A stretch of DNA of 64,000 bases from Paramesorhizobium salinisoli (lineage in GTDB: Bacteria > Pseudomonadota > Alphaproteobacteria > Rhizobiales > Rhizobiaceae), in contig NZ_QOZG01000003.1 in assembly GCF_003335045.1 (NCBI RefSeq), forward strand, positions 310,001 to 374,000. Reading direction: 5' to 3'. Shown here one piece after another: positions 8,793 to 21,306 of this stretch (positions are counted from its first letter, which is position 1; every line of letters begins with the position of its first letter). Under the pieces are notes generated by a model that was given only the letters and a program-made list of their open reading frames with translations, was not told where the DNA came from and did not search any database. Position numbers and translations under genes: made by a program.

Positions 8793-9833
8793 TTAGAGCA
8801 AGATATCGGTATAAAGTTCGGATACATCAGGTTCAGGATCCGTCTGGGCGAAATCCGCCGCATCGGCGACGATGTCGCGAACCTCTTTGTCGATGGCTTT
8901 CAATTCGTCCTCGCTCGACCAACCCTTTTCGATGAGCCGGAACTTCACCTGCTCGATCGGGTCATGTTCGGAACGCATCTTCTGAACTTCATCCTTGGTA
9001 CGGTATTTCGCGGGGTCGGACATGGAATGACCGCGATAGCGGTAGGTCTGCATCTCGAGAATGATCGGTCCCTTGCCGGAGCGCGCCCATTCGGTCGCCT
9101 CGTCACCGGCGGCCTTCACCGCGCGCACATCCATGCCATCGACCTGGATGCCGGGGATATTGAAGGAAAGTCCGCGGCGCGAGAAATCCGTCTCGGCGGA
9201 AGCGCGCGAAACCGAGGTGCCCATCGCATAGCGATTGTTCTCGATGATATACACGACCGGCAGCTTCCACAGCGCAGCCATGTTGAAGCTCTCGTAGACC
9301 TGGCCCTGATTGGCCGCGCCGTCGCCGAAATAGGTCAGCGAGACATTGTCGTTACCACGATATTTGTTGGCAAACGCCAGCCCTGTGCCGAGCGGAACCT
9401 GCGCGCCGACGATGCCGTGGCCGCCATAGAAATGCTTTTCCTTGGAGAACATATGCATGGAACCGCCCTTCCCCTTGGAAAGGCCGCCGCGCCGCCCGGT
9501 CAGTTCCGCCATGACGCCGCGCGGGCTCATGCCGGTGGCGAGCATATGGCCGTGATCGCGATAGGCGGTGATCACTTCGTCGCCCGGCTTCAGCGCAAGC
9601 TGCATGCCGACGACGACGGCTTCCTGGCCGATGTAAAGGTGACAGAAACCGCCGATGAAGCCCATGCCGTAAAGCTGGCCCGCTTTTTCCTCGAAGCGCC
9701 GGATCAGCAGCATTTCGCGATAGGCGTTGAGTTCCTGTTCGCGGTCAAAATTGGCCGGCTTTGGTGCCTTGGGTGCGTTTGATGAAGCCGCCTGCGTTTT
9801 AGACGCAGGAGCTTGTTTAGCCCTCGGTGCCAT
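8793..9833 (-). CDS. pdhA: PDH E1 alpha
   Basis: This 346-residue thiamine-diphosphate subunit of the branched E1 type shows RRFEEKAGQLYGMG near the N terminus, the TPP/Mg motif beginning GDGAANQGQVYE and ending in NN, and the phosphorylation-loop-like YRYRGHSMSDPAKYR. It is the first gene of the leftward PDH operon. ATG 9833 has a GGGAGTGAG ribosome site. The promoter must lie in the AT-rich 9834-9967 stretch, which also holds two palindromes. Confidence 0.97.
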   Translation of the reverse strand: MAPRAKQAPASKTQAASSNAPKAPKPANFDREQELNAYREMLLIRRFEEKAGQLYGMGFIGGFCHLYIGQEAVVVGMQLALKPGDEVITAYRDHGHMLATGMSPRGVMAELTGRRGGLSKGKGGSMHMFSKEKHFYGGHGIVGAQVPLGTGLAFANKYRGNDNVSLTYFGDGAANQGQVYESFNMAALWKLPVVYIIENNRYAMGTSVSRASAETDFSRRGLSFNIPGIQVDGMDVRAVKAAGDEATEWARSGKGPIILEMQTYRYRGHSMSDPAKYRTKDEVQKMRSEHDPIEQVKFRLIEKGWSSEDELKAIDKEVRDIVADAADFAQTDPEPDVSELYTDILL

Positions 9834-9903
9834 ATCTCACTCCCTGTTATGGTTGGTGCGAAGGATAAACGTGCCTCGCCCAAGATACAATATGCATGGG
9901 GAG

Positions 9904-9916
9904 CATAGCTGCTATG
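9904..9916. promoter_or_regulatory. Short palindrome upstream of pdhA
   Basis: CATAGC-T-GCTATG is a perfect 6-bp inverted repeat with a one-base centre, 71 bases before the pdhA start in the AT-rich promoter region. It could be an operator half or full site. No regulator is identified. Confidence 0.3.
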
Positions 9917-9949
9917 AGAATAAGGTCTTAAAAATACTAGATAAAAAGG

Positions 9950-9974
9950 ATATTAACTGGAATTCAGTTAATAT
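9950..9974. promoter_or_regulatory. 25-bp perfect palindrome between ftsB-like gene and pdhA
   Basis: The arms ATATTAACTG and CAGTTAATAT flank GAATT, giving a perfect 25-bp palindrome. It overlaps the last codon of the FtsB-like gene and lies about 120 bases before pdhA in a strongly AT-rich stretch. Its symmetry and AT content fit an operator for a dimeric regulator of the PDH operon. It lacks the GC-rich stem and U-run of a good terminator, though a 3' role for the upstream gene is possible. Confidence 0.45.
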
Positions 9975-10297
9975 GCTGACGGTGGACGGGGTAACATAAT
10001 CGTCACCTCATCCGGACGCGAAAGATTCAGCGCCCGACGCGCCTGCTCGTCCAGCATGTCCTTTTCGATGGAGCCATCACGCACGAGCGCCACCTCGCGT
10101 TCCAGCGCAATCCGCTGCCCGGTAAGTGTCGCAAGCTGATCGTTCATGATCTTTACCTGCTCCTCGAGCCTCATCCGGGAATAAAGCCCGTATTCGCCAT
10201 GATAGGCGTGGAAGCCGAAATAGGAGAGGAATGCGGCGGCGAGAGCCGGCACGATAAATCGCCCACGAATGGATTTGCGCTTCTGTTTTGTCCACAT
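9968..10297 (-). CDS. FtsB/DivIC-type septum formation initiator
   Basis: This 109-residue single-pass protein has a basic N terminus (MWTKQKRKSIRGR), a membrane segment (about residues 14-30), a coiled coil with heptad-like Leu (MRLEEQVKIMNDQLATLTGQ), then DEQARRALNLSRPDE. This is the layout of FtsB/DivIC proteins of the divisome. ATG 10297 is chosen because GGGAA lies just before it and the membrane helix follows directly. It sits between eno and pdhA, as in many proteobacteria where ftsB follows eno. Confidence 0.85.
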   Translation of the reverse strand: MWTKQKRKSIRGRFIVPALAAAFLSYFGFHAYHGEYGLYSRMRLEEQVKIMNDQLATLTGQRIALEREVALVRDGSIEKDMLDEQARRALNLSRPDEVTIMLPRPPSAY

Positions 10298-10452
10298 GAT
10301 TTCCCGAACCTTCGGGAACCACAGAAACATTGTTTTGCTTAACAGATGCTTACATTCGCAATGCCTGATGTAAAATGGTGAGCAATTCGCCGAGGCCATG
10401 ACAGCGAAACTGCAGCCGCGCGCCTAAAGAGACGCGCGGCATTGCGTAAGGA

Positions 10453-11841
<1,389 letters not shown>

Positions 11842-11849
11842 TCACAAAC

Positions 11850-11879
11850 GAAAACGGCCCCGTATCCGGAGCCGTTTTC
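11850..11879 (-). terminator. Intrinsic terminator after PRC-barrel gene
   Basis: GAAAACGGC and GCCGTTTTC form a perfect 9-bp stem around a C/G-containing loop, 24 bases past the PRC-barrel stop. On the minus strand it is followed by a short T-rich stretch. The stem also reads on the plus strand. Confidence 0.7.
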
Positions 11880-11903
11880 ATCAGCTTTCTGCCGATCAGT
11901 CGA

Positions 11904-12266
11904 TCACCAATATTTCGGGACCTTGTAATAGTCGAAGGACAGATTGCGGGCTCTCTGGCCATCGTCCTCGGAAAGCTCGCTGATGGATTGGACCGGGGCG
12001 GCCTCGAGCTGCTCACGCGAATAGGGAACGACATAGCCGCCCTGCTCAGGAACATAATCGAGAACCGACCAGGGAATCGCGTGGAACTTCTCGCCAATGC
12101 TGAAGACGCCGCCAAAGCCGATCACGACGAACATGATATGGTCGGACAGCTTATCGAGCATAAGATCCTCGATTTCGCCGATTTTCTCGCCTTCCCTGTT
12201 GTACACATTGGTTCCGATGACGCGGCTGGCGCGAATGGCTGTGGTATGACCGGACGCTGTCGGCAT
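11904..12266 (-). CDS. PRC-barrel domain protein
   Basis: This 120-residue single PRC-barrel protein contains IRASRVIGTNVYNREGEKIG and EDLMLDKLSDHIMFVVIGFG, then AIPWSVLDY, typical of the short PRC-barrel proteins of Rhizobiales. Such domains bind RNA or protein partners (for example RimM, photosystem H subunit), but free-standing members have no fixed function. It is flanked by kdsA upstream and a terminator downstream, so it may be its own unit or the end of the kdsA transcript. Confidence 0.85.
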   Translation of the reverse strand: MPTASGHTTAIRASRVIGTNVYNREGEKIGEIEDLMLDKLSDHIMFVVIGFGGVFSIGEKFHAIPWSVLDYVPEQGGYVVPYSREQLEAAPVQSISELSEDDGQRARNLSFDYYKVPKYW

Positions 12267-12361
12267 GGCACGATCTCCTCATTTCGTTGATTTGCTTCAA
12301 CTCAATGAGCGGACGCCGGCAAGGTTCCCTATTCGAAAACAAGCTTGGCTATATCGCGTGA

Positions 12362-13201
12362 TCAGCGCCCGCTGGCCTTGGCGATGTGATCGAAGGCGAG
12401 CAGCGTCTCGAGAAGGCGCGGCATCTGGTCGAGAGGAACCATGTTGGGGCCGTCGGAAGGCGCGTTATCAGGGGCCTCGTGGGTTTCGATGAACACACCG
12501 GCAACGCCGACGGCAACAGCGGCGCGCGCGAGGGTCTCGACGAACTCACGTTGACCGCCGCTCGAAGCGCCCTGCCCGCCCGGCTGCTGCACCGAATGGG
12601 TCGCGTCGAAAATGACAGGTGCGCCGAAGCCGGCCATGATCGGCAGGGAGCGCATGTCGGAGACGAGCGTGTTATAGCCAAAGGAGGCCCCGCGCTCCGT
12701 CGTCAGGACATTCCGATTGCCGCTCTCTGTTACCTTGGCGATGACGTTCTTCATGTCCCAGGGTGCGAGAAACTGGCCCTTCTTGATATTGATCACCCGC
12801 CCGGTCTTGGCAGCCGCGATCAGAAGATCGGTCTGGCGGCACAGGAAAGCCGGAATCTGCAGCACATCGACCACTTCGCCGACGATAGCGCATTGTTCTT
12901 CCGTATGAACATCCGTCAGCATCGGCAGGCCAAACTGCTTTTTCAGATCGGCGAAGACTTCAAGCGAATTCTCGAGTCCCATGCCTCGCGTGCCGGTGAG
13001 CGATGTACGGTTGGCCTTGTCGAAGCTCGACTTGTAGACGAGACCGATGCCGAGTTTCCCCGTCAGTTCCTTCAGCGCGCCAGCCATGTCGAACGCGTGC
13101 TGCCGGCTTTCCATCTGGCAGGGGCCGGCAATGAGCGAGAGGGGACCGGAATTCGAAAACGAAACCGAGCCGGCGGAAACCGTGGAATTGGGAGAAGTCA
13201 T
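12362..13201 (-). CDS. kdsA: 3-deoxy-D-manno-octulosonate 8-phosphate synthase
   Basis: This 279-residue enzyme condenses PEP with arabinose 5-phosphate for the Kdo of lipopolysaccharide. It shows [36 protein letters not shown] and [12 protein letters not shown], all core KdsA sites. ATG 13201 is used; a TTG three codons upstream is less likely. It starts 5 bases after the VOC gene stop and belongs to the pyrG-VOC-kdsA leftward run. Confidence 0.97.
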   Translation of the reverse strand: MTSPNSTVSAGSVSFSNSGPLSLIAGPCQMESRQHAFDMAGALKELTGKLGIGLVYKSSFDKANRTSLTGTRGMGLENSLEVFADLKKQFGLPMLTDVHTEEQCAIVGEVVDVLQIPAFLCRQTDLLIAAAKTGRVINIKKGQFLAPWDMKNVIAKVTESGNRNVLTTERGASFGYNTLVSDMRSLPIMAGFGAPVIFDATHSVQQPGGQGASSGGQREFVETLARAAVAVGVAGVFIETHEAPDNAPSDGPNMVPLDQMPRLLETLLAFDHIAKASGR

Positions 13202-13206
13202 AACGT

Positions 13207-14106
13207 TCAAGCCTCGAATGCGAATATTGCGCCCTGCCCGGCAGCGGGTTGCACGACGATTCGTGCGCCGCGTTTCTCAAATGCGACTCCATTGCCGGAA
13301 AGGAGTCTTTCGACATACGCGAGGTCGCGCACGGCAAAGACGATGCCCTGCAGGCGCAATCCACGCTCGCCGAGCGGCGGCGCCTTTGCGCCGAGAAACG
13401 CTTCCAGCCCGGCCGGCGTCAGAACCGCTATATTGGCATTGGCGGCACGAATATCCATACCGAAGGAATGGGCATTCACCTCGCGCTCATTGACGATTTC
13501 CTGCATGAGATACTGAAAATCCGTCGGATTGGTCTCGCTCAGGATCACGTCGCGAATGGCAAGCGCGCCGTTCTCATGCCTCTGGAGAGCGCTGCGGTCG
13601 ACAGCAGGCACGTTAACCCGCTCACAGGTGAAGAAGAAGACATCCGGCGCGCGCAGATCAGCGGCAAAGGCGAGCCGGAAAGCCGCCTTGTCGTGCTTGC
13701 CGTCCGGCGTCACGAAGGGCCGCGAGAAATCCAGGATGTTGCCGGCCGATACGCCTGCTTCGACAAAAGCTGCGTGATCGCCCTTGGCGTTCTCCGTCCC
13801 CATGACGAGGGCGGAAAAGCCCTCATCGCCCTGGCGGAAGCGATATGCCTGATCACGGGCGACAAAGACATTGCCCGTGATCGCTGCTTGTTCGCAAGTC
13901 TCGCGCTGGCCGATGGCGAGCGCTTCGAGGAACGTCCCGTCGGCGAGATAGGCGCAGACATTGACGGTCCCGAAAGGGTGTTCGCCTGTCGGCGCAACGG
14001 TAAAGCCCAACCTATGCAGCCGCCCCCGCGCCACGTCCAGGCTGGCCGCCGGCAATACCAGATGATCGACCGGACGGGCTTGGCGTGGTGGGAGGGAGGC
14101 TGACAT
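13207..14106 (-). CDS. VOC (glyoxalase-like) family protein
   Basis: This 299-residue protein opens with [20 protein letters not shown], a beta-alpha-beta VOC start with a metal-type His. A second VOC-like half begins near [16 protein letters not shown] and ends [16 protein letters not shown]. It matches the Glyoxalase_3-like family, whose substrates are unknown. It lies 5 bases downstream of pyrG and upstream of kdsA, so it is co-transcribed with CTP synthesis and Kdo genes, a tempting but unproven link to CMP-Kdo formation. Confidence 0.8.
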   Translation of the reverse strand: MSASLPPRQARPVDHLVLPAASLDVARGRLHRLGFTVAPTGEHPFGTVNVCAYLADGTFLEALAIGQRETCEQAAITGNVFVARDQAYRFRQGDEGFSALVMGTENAKGDHAAFVEAGVSAGNILDFSRPFVTPDGKHDKAAFRLAFAADLRAPDVFFFTCERVNVPAVDRSALQRHENGALAIRDVILSETNPTDFQYLMQEIVNEREVNAHSFGMDIRAANANIAVLTPAGLEAFLGAKAPPLGERGLRLQGIVFAVRDLAYVERLLSGNGVAFEKRGARIVVQPAAGQGAIFAFEA

Positions 14107-14111
14107 TGCCG

Positions 14112-15752
<1,641 letters not shown>

Positions 15753-15864
15753 TTAGACTCTCCTGAATGATTCCGCCACAAAAAAATCGGTTCAGGGGAT
15801 ATTTCCCCCCAGCCGATCCCGCGGAATGGGTTTGACTATTTGTGATATGTGCCAAAACGCAGCA

Positions 15865-15892
15865 AAAAAGCCGGGCTGAAACCCGGCTTTTT
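15865..15892 (-). terminator. Intrinsic terminator after L,D-transpeptidase
   Basis: AAAAAGCCGGG and CCCGGCTTTTT form an 11-bp stem with a 6-base loop and a T-run, 22 bases past the transpeptidase stop. The stem is symmetric, so it may also work on the plus strand. Confidence 0.85.
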
Positions 15893-15914
15893 CACCGATT
15901 TGATCTGTTTTATA

Positions 15915-16616
15915 TCAGCGGACGATAACTTCCGTGCCGACATCGACGCGGCTGTAAAGGTCCATGACATGCTCGTTGACCATCCGGAAGCAGCCATTGG
16001 AGGCGGAGCTACCGATCGTCCAGGGCTGCGTGGTCCCGTGGATCCGCACATAGGTATCCTTATTGCCCTGGGAAAGGTAGAGCGCGCGGGCGCCAAGCGG
16101 ATTGCCTGGACCGCCATCCATGCCATCCTTGTACCTGGCATACTGCGCCGGGCTGCGCTCGATCATTTCCTTGGTCGGAATCCAGCGTGGCCATTCGCGC
16201 TTGGTCTGGATCTTCGCTGTTCCCTTGAACTCCAGCCCTTCCTTGCCGACGGCAATGCCGTAGCGGCGTGCCGTGCTGGAAGTTTCCACCAGATAGAGGA
16301 AGCGCTGTGCGGGATCGATGACGATCGTCCCCGGCTTATATCCCGAAAACGAGACTTCCTGCGGCATGAATTTCGGATCGATATTGTATTTGCGACCCGA
16401 CGGAGCCTTCGCCTGCTCCCCGCCCTTCTTCTTCTGGCGCGCCTGCGGCTTTTTGATTGCAGGCGATTTCTTGCTCTCGGTGGCGAGCGAAACCTTCTGC
16501 ACCTTCGCTCCAGCGTCAACTACCGCAGCAGCACCTTGCCCGGCAGATTGAGCGGACACTGGAACGGTTAAAAACAATCCCGCGACACCGGCGAGAAGAA
16601 TACGGCTTGAAAACAT
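15915..16616 (-). CDS. Periplasmic L,D-transpeptidase (YkuD domain)
   Basis: This 233-residue exported protein has a signal peptide (ILLAGVAGLFLTVPVSAQSA), a basic Lys/Ala-rich stretch around residues 40-75, and a C-terminal YkuD domain with the catalytic motif IHGTTQP...SNGCFRMVN (His and Cys present). Such enzymes form 3-3 peptidoglycan cross-links or attach proteins to peptidoglycan. It is monocistronic by layout, with a strong terminator after it. Confidence 0.92.
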   Translation of the reverse strand: MFSSRILLAGVAGLFLTVPVSAQSAGQGAAAVVDAGAKVQKVSLATESKKSPAIKKPQARQKKKGGEQAKAPSGRKYNIDPKFMPQEVSFSGYKPGTIVIDPAQRFLYLVETSSTARRYGIAVGKEGLEFKGTAKIQTKREWPRWIPTKEMIERSPAQYARYKDGMDGGPGNPLGARALYLSQGNKDTYVRIHGTTQPWTIGSSASNGCFRMVNEHVMDLYSRVDVGTEVIVR

Positions 16617-16818
16617 GGGTCTGCCCCCGAAAGAATTATTCCTCGTAGACCGGTGCGGACTTGAGACGTCGCACGCGCCAGCCTTTCGACTTCAGTACGC
16701 CAAACGGTTTTTCCGCTCAACGCACAATGTTGAGATGAGGAAGGATTCAGCCCCGTGTATTGCCCTGCTGCAACACTTTACGTGAAGACTGAAGCATAAC
16801 CCTGAGCTCCAACGACAA

Positions 16819-16848
16819 AAAAGCCTCCCGATGATGCAGGAGGCTTTT
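16819..16848 (-). terminator. Intrinsic terminator after secG
   Basis: AAAAGCCTCC and GGAGGCTTTT form a perfect 10-bp stem with a 10-base loop and a T-run, 29 bases past the secG stop. Confidence 0.85.
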
Positions 16849-16877
16849 GTATTGAGAGCTGAAGGCTGGACTCGCTG

Positions 16878-17288
16878 TTATTGCGAATTCGGCACCGGGT
16901 TTGCCGGGGTGGCAGGCTGAGCCGGGGCTTCCTGCGTCGGCGTATTCTGTGCAGGTTCGCTCTGCGACGATGGGCCGCCGAGCTGATTGAGCACGCCGCC
17001 GGCGCCCGGAGCTTGGTTCTGAGTGCCTGTGGCGCCTGGGATGCGGTCCAGGATGTCGGTCGGCCGCTCGCCGCGATGCGCCATGATGCCGAGAATGATC
17101 GAAGTGGCAAAGAAAGCCGCCGCCAGAATTGCCGTCGTCCGGGTCAGGGCATTTGCCGCGCCGCGCGCCGTCATGAAGCCGGAGCCGCCGCCTATGCCGA
17201 GGCCACCGCCTTCGGAGCGCTGAATAAGCACCACGCCGACCAGCGCGAGGACGATCAGAAGATGAATGGCGATGATGACGGTTTGCAT
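16878..17288 (-). CDS. secG: Preprotein translocase subunit SecG
   Basis: This 136-residue two-helix membrane protein starts at MQTVIIAIHLLIVLALVGVV, followed by the cytoplasmic loop LIQRSEGGGLGIGGGSGF typical of SecG and a second helix. The last 50 or so residues are a Gln/Pro/Ala-rich soluble tail, longer than in E. coli SecG but common in Rhizobiales. An upstream extension of the frame is not needed. It follows tpiA, as in many alphaproteobacteria. Confidence 0.93.
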   Translation of the reverse strand: MQTVIIAIHLLIVLALVGVVLIQRSEGGGLGIGGGSGFMTARGAANALTRTTAILAAAFFATSIILGIMAHRGERPTDILDRIPGATGTQNQAPGAGGVLNQLGGPSSQSEPAQNTPTQEAPAQPATPANPVPNSQ

Positions 17289-17453
17289 GGATTCTCGTCT
17301 GCTTTCTGGCTTTGGACGCGGCTCCTTACACTCTATTGGCCGATAATCCAAGTGATATTCAAAAGTCCACCGGGCTCAGGGAAAACCACTTACCAGCGGT
17401 AACGCCCATTATCTTCCGGAAATGTCACTACTTGCCGAACGTGGCGCGAATGC

Positions 17454-18218
17454 TCAAAGGACCCTGTAGGCTTCACAAATGGCGAGGAAATCAGCCGCTT
17501 TCAAGCTTGCGCCGCCCACGAGCGCCCCGTCGACATTGGAGATGCCGAGAAGTTCGACCGCATTCGCCGGCTTCACCGAGCCGCCATAGAGCAAGCGCAG
17601 CCTTGCACCTTCCGAGCCGTAGCGCGCGATTAGTTCGCCGCGCATGAAGGCGTGGACCTTCTCGACATCCTCGGCCGTCGGTGTCTGGCCGGTGCCGATT
17701 GCCCAAACGGGTTCATAGGCGATGACGGTCGTGTCGCTCCGTACGTTGTCGGGCAGAGAACCGCGCAATTGTCGGCCGATCACGTCAAGCGTGCGCCCTT
17801 CCTGGCGTTCCGCCGCCGTTTCGCCGACGCAGACGATAGCCACGAGGCCGGCGTTCCAGGCCGCTTCCGTCTTTGCCCTGACAAGTGCGTCTGTTTCATG
17901 GTGATCGGTGCGCCGTTCGGAATGGCCGACGATCACATGGCTCGCGCCGGCCTCCTTCAACATGGCGGCGGAAATATCGCCGGTGTGGGCGCCTGATTCC
18001 TTCACATGGCAATCCTGACCGCCAAGGCTGACGGCTTCGGAAACCAGCGCGTCCGTGGCGCGCGACAGCAAAGTCGCAGGAACACAGATCACGGCGTCCA
18101 GTCTTTGCGCGAGGTCGGAACTCAAGCCGGTTGCAATTGCCCGCAATTCGGCGAGAGACTGCCCCATCCCATGCATTTTCCAGTTGCCTGCGACCAGTGG
18201 GCGGATGGCTGGGGTCAT
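17454..18218 (-). CDS. tpiA: Triosephosphate isomerase
   Basis: This 254-residue glycolytic enzyme opens [10 protein letters not shown] with the catalytic Lys, has His in VIVGHSERR and the catalytic Glu in [13 protein letters not shown], and ends with [12 protein letters not shown] and VGGASLKA phosphate-binding segments. It is divergent from ppiD, with a 167-base shared promoter region. Confidence 0.98.
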   Translation of the reverse strand: MTPAIRPLVAGNWKMHGMGQSLAELRAIATGLSSDLAQRLDAVICVPATLLSRATDALVSEAVSLGGQDCHVKESGAHTGDISAAMLKEAGASHVIVGHSERRTDHHETDALVRAKTEAAWNAGLVAIVCVGETAAERQEGRTLDVIGRQLRGSLPDNVRSDTTVIAYEPVWAIGTGQTPTAEDVEKVHAFMRGELIARYGSEGARLRLLYGGSVKPANAVELLGISNVDGALVGGASLKAADFLAICEAYRVL

Positions 18219-18385
18219 GTTCTGCTCCTCTTTATTCCGTGACAGCGACTGGCAAAATCATCCCTGACTAGCAAATCCGGATTGCAAAGCAAACGTCGTG
18301 ACATCAATGAATCCTTGCATACGGCCCCTGCTTGAGGCTATCCCCCTCTAGAACAAGAGAAACCTTACACAACAACGGTATTCCT

Positions 18386-20275
18386 ATGCTCGACAGTTTG
18401 CGTGATGCCGCCCGTTCATGGGTTGCCAAACTCCTCCTCGGCGTTCTGGTGCTGAGTTTCGCCGCCTGGGGTATAGCTGACGCATTCAGGGGCGATGCCG
18501 GTGGCAACACCGTCCTGTCCGCCGGTAGCTCCAAGGTATCGGCAACGGAATTCCGTCTCGCCTATGACCGGCAGTTGCAGCTCCTGTCGCAGAGATTCAA
18601 CCAGCGTATCACCCGCGAACAGGCGCAGGCGCTCGGCATCAATAATCAGGTCCTGTCGCAACTCGTTGCCGGGGTCGTTCTCGACGAGGAAGCACGGCGG
18701 ATGGATCTCGGCCTATCCGAGACGCGGCTTGCGCAACTCACCGGTGAAGATCCCGCTTTCCATGATGCAAGCGGCCGTTTCGACAGGAACCGGTTCTTCG
18801 ACGTCCTGCGTCAGGCTGGCATGCGTCCGGACGATTATCTGCAAAGCCGCGCGCAGATCGCTCGCCGTCAGCAGATCGTCGAGGCCGTAGCGGACGGCAT
18901 AAAGGTGCCGGACACGCTTCTCAAGGCGGCGGCGCTCTATCAGGGCGAAAGCCGGACTATCGATTACATCACCCTTCCGCTTTCTAGCGTCGGCGAGATC
19001 GCCAACCCGTCCGACAGCGAACTGAAGACCTATTTCGACGCCCATGTCGCTGAATACCGGGCGCCGGAATACCGCAAGATCACCTATGTTAAGCTCGAGC
19101 CCGAAGATATTGCCGATTTCTCCTCAATTACCCCTGACGAGATCAAGGACTATTACGAGAAGAACATCGCGCGCTACACGACGGCTGAAACCCGGACCGT
19201 CGATCAGTTGAGCTTCGCCAATGCCGACGCCGCGAAAGCCGCGCACGAGAAAATCCTCGCCGGAACATCTTTCGACGATATCGTCAAGGCAGAGGGCAAG
19301 ACGCCGCAGGACGTCAATCTCGGCACCTTCCAGAAGAGCAGCCTTCCCGATCAGTCGATCGCCGATGCGGCCTTTGCCTTGCCTAGGGATGGCGTGAGTG
19401 ACGTGGTGAACGGTGCCTTTGGCCCGGTCATCTTGCGCGTCTCCGCCATTACACCACAGACGGTCAAGCCGCTTGCCGAAGTCGAAGGAGAGATCCGCAA
19501 GACCCTTGCCGTCTCGCAGGCGGCAAACGAGGTTCCCGCCGTCCATGACGGTTATGAGGATGATCGTTCTTCCGGCGCGACGATGGCCGAAGCGGCGGCG
19601 AAGCTGAAACTGAAAGCTGTCACCATTGATGCGGTGGACGCGAGCGGAAACGGCCCCGATGGATCGCCCGTCGCCAATGTCCCGGAAAAGGCGCGGCTCC
19701 TGCCGGCCGCCTTCCAGACGGATGCAGGCATTGATAATGACCCGCTTCCCGTCGGATCCAACGGCTATATCTGGTATCATGTGGATAGCGTGACGCCTGC
19801 CCGCGACCGTACGCTTGACGAAGTCAAGGACAAGGTGCTGGCGCAGTGGAAGTCGGAGGAAGCAACGAAGCGGCTCACCGCCAAGGCCGATGAACTGAAG
19901 AAGCGCCTCGACAGCGGCACGACGCTTGATGCGCTTGCCACGGAACTCAATCTCCAGAAGGAGACCAAGCGCGGCATCACCCGCCTCGGCAACGATGCGG
20001 AACTGTCGCCGCAGGCCGTTACGCAGGTCTTCGGCGGTCCGGACGGCCTCACGGGTATCGCGCCCGCCGCTGCCGATGAAGCGCAGATACTTTTCAAGGT
20101 GACCGAATCGGTCGAGCCGGCTGGAACCGGACCCGAGTCGATCCCGGAGGACCAGCGCGAGGCCTTCAAGTCGCGGCTTTCCGACGATCTTCTGGATCAG
20201 CTTGTCGCGCAGTTGCAGACCGAATTCCCCGTCACCGTCAATCAGGCCGCCATCGATCGGGCGCTGGCCTTTTGA
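18386..20275 (+). CDS. ppiD: PpiD-type periplasmic peptidyl-prolyl isomerase, membrane anchored
   Basis: This 629-residue protein starts MLDSLRDAARSWVAKLLLGV, which leads into a single membrane anchor, then a SurA-N-like chaperone region (residues about 40-200) and a parvulin-like domain near residues 240-370. It is expected to help folding of secreted proteins at the Sec exit. ATG 18386 is chosen over an in-frame start 18 codons upstream because the anchor begins there. It lies 9 bases before trpD, so the trp and moa genes may share its promoter. Confidence 0.88.
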   Translation: MLDSLRDAARSWVAKLLLGVLVLSFAAWGIADAFRGDAGGNTVLSAGSSKVSATEFRLAYDRQLQLLSQRFNQRITREQAQALGINNQVLSQLVAGVVLDEEARRMDLGLSETRLAQLTGEDPAFHDASGRFDRNRFFDVLRQAGMRPDDYLQSRAQIARRQQIVEAVADGIKVPDTLLKAAALYQGESRTIDYITLPLSSVGEIANPSDSELKTYFDAHVAEYRAPEYRKITYVKLEPEDIADFSSITPDEIKDYYEKNIARYTTAETRTVDQLSFANADAAKAAHEKILAGTSFDDIVKAEGKTPQDVNLGTFQKSSLPDQSIADAAFALPRDGVSDVVNGAFGPVILRVSAITPQTVKPLAEVEGEIRKTLAVSQAANEVPAVHDGYEDDRSSGATMAEAAAKLKLKAVTIDAVDASGNGPDGSPVANVPEKARLLPAAFQTDAGIDNDPLPVGSNGYIWYHVDSVTPARDRTLDEVKDKVLAQWKSEEATKRLTAKADELKKRLDSGTTLDALATELNLQKETKRGITRLGNDAELSPQAVTQVFGGPDGLTGIAPAAADEAQILFKVTESVEPAGTGPESIPEDQREAFKSRLSDDLLDQLVAQLQTEFPVTVNQAAIDRALAF

Positions 20276-20284
20276 GAAACACTC

Positions 20285-21304
20285 ATGGCTGACTTGAAGA
20301 CACATATAGGCAAGGCCGCCTCCGGCGCTCCGCTTTCGCGGGCGGAGGCGGAAGAAGCCTTCGGCATCATGATGTCGGGCGAAGCGACACCGTCCCAGAT
20401 CGGCGGCTTCCTGATGGCGCTTCGTGTGCGCGGCGAGACGGTGGACGAGATTGCCGGCGCCGTGGCCTCCATGCGGGCCAAGATGCTGCCGGTTTCCGCG
20501 CCGGAAGATGCCATCGATATCGTCGGCACAGGCGGCGACCAGTCAGGCTCGTACAATGTCTCTACCTGCTCCGCCTTCGTGGTGGCGGGTGCGGGCGTTC
20601 CGGTCGCCAAGCACGGCAACCGGGCACTGTCGTCAAAATCCGGCGCAGCCGACACGCTTGCCGCTCTCGGCATCAATATCGAGGTCGGGCCAGAACAGAT
20701 ATCGCAATGCATCCGTGAGACGGGCCTCGGCTTCATGTTCGCGCCGTCACACCATTCGGCGATGCGCCATGTCGGCCCCAGCCGCGTCGAGCTCGGCACG
20801 CGCACCATATTCAACCTGCTCGGTCCCCTCTCCAATCCTGCCGGCGTCAAGCGCCAGCTCGTCGGTGTCTTCGCCCGCCAGTGGGTGGAGCCGATCGCAC
20901 ATGTGCTGAAGGAGCTCGGATCGGAAACGGTCTGGGTTGTGCATGGCGACGGTCTCGACGAGATGACTACAGCGGGCACGACCCATGTCACCGCCCTGGA
21001 AAACGGCGACATACGCAGCTTCGAAGTTACGCCGGAAAGCGTCGGGTTGCGGCGCGTCGATCCGGCCGAGCTCAAGGGGGGCGACGCCGCCTATAATGCC
21101 GAAGCGTTGCGCGGCGTGCTTGAAGGCATCAGCGGCGCGTTTCGCGACATCACGGTGCTTAATTCAGGCGCAGCGCTCGTCATTGCCGGCAAGGCGGAAA
21201 GTCTCGATGAGGGAATAGAACTGGCCGCTCATTCGATCGACAGCGGGGCCGCACATGCGGTATTGAAGAAGCTCATCGCCGTTTCCAATCGCGAAGAAAA
21301 CTGA
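20285..21304 (+). CDS. trpD: Anthranilate phosphoribosyltransferase
   Basis: This 339-residue enzyme couples anthranilate to PRPP, the second step of tryptophan synthesis. It shows the PRPP loop [31 protein letters not shown] and [16 protein letters not shown]. It is followed 2 bases later by trpC. Other trp genes (E, A, B, F) are not in the window, matching the split trp gene sets of Rhizobiales. Confidence 0.97.
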   Translation: MADLKTHIGKAASGAPLSRAEAEEAFGIMMSGEATPSQIGGFLMALRVRGETVDEIAGAVASMRAKMLPVSAPEDAIDIVGTGGDQSGSYNVSTCSAFVVAGAGVPVAKHGNRALSSKSGAADTLAALGINIEVGPEQISQCIRETGLGFMFAPSHHSAMRHVGPSRVELGTRTIFNLLGPLSNPAGVKRQLVGVFARQWVEPIAHVLKELGSETVWVVHGDGLDEMTTAGTTHVTALENGDIRSFEVTPESVGLRRVDPAELKGGDAAYNAEALRGVLEGISGAFRDITVLNSGAALVIAGKAESLDEGIELAAHSIDSGAAHAVLKKLIAVSNREEN

Positions 21305-21306
21305 CC

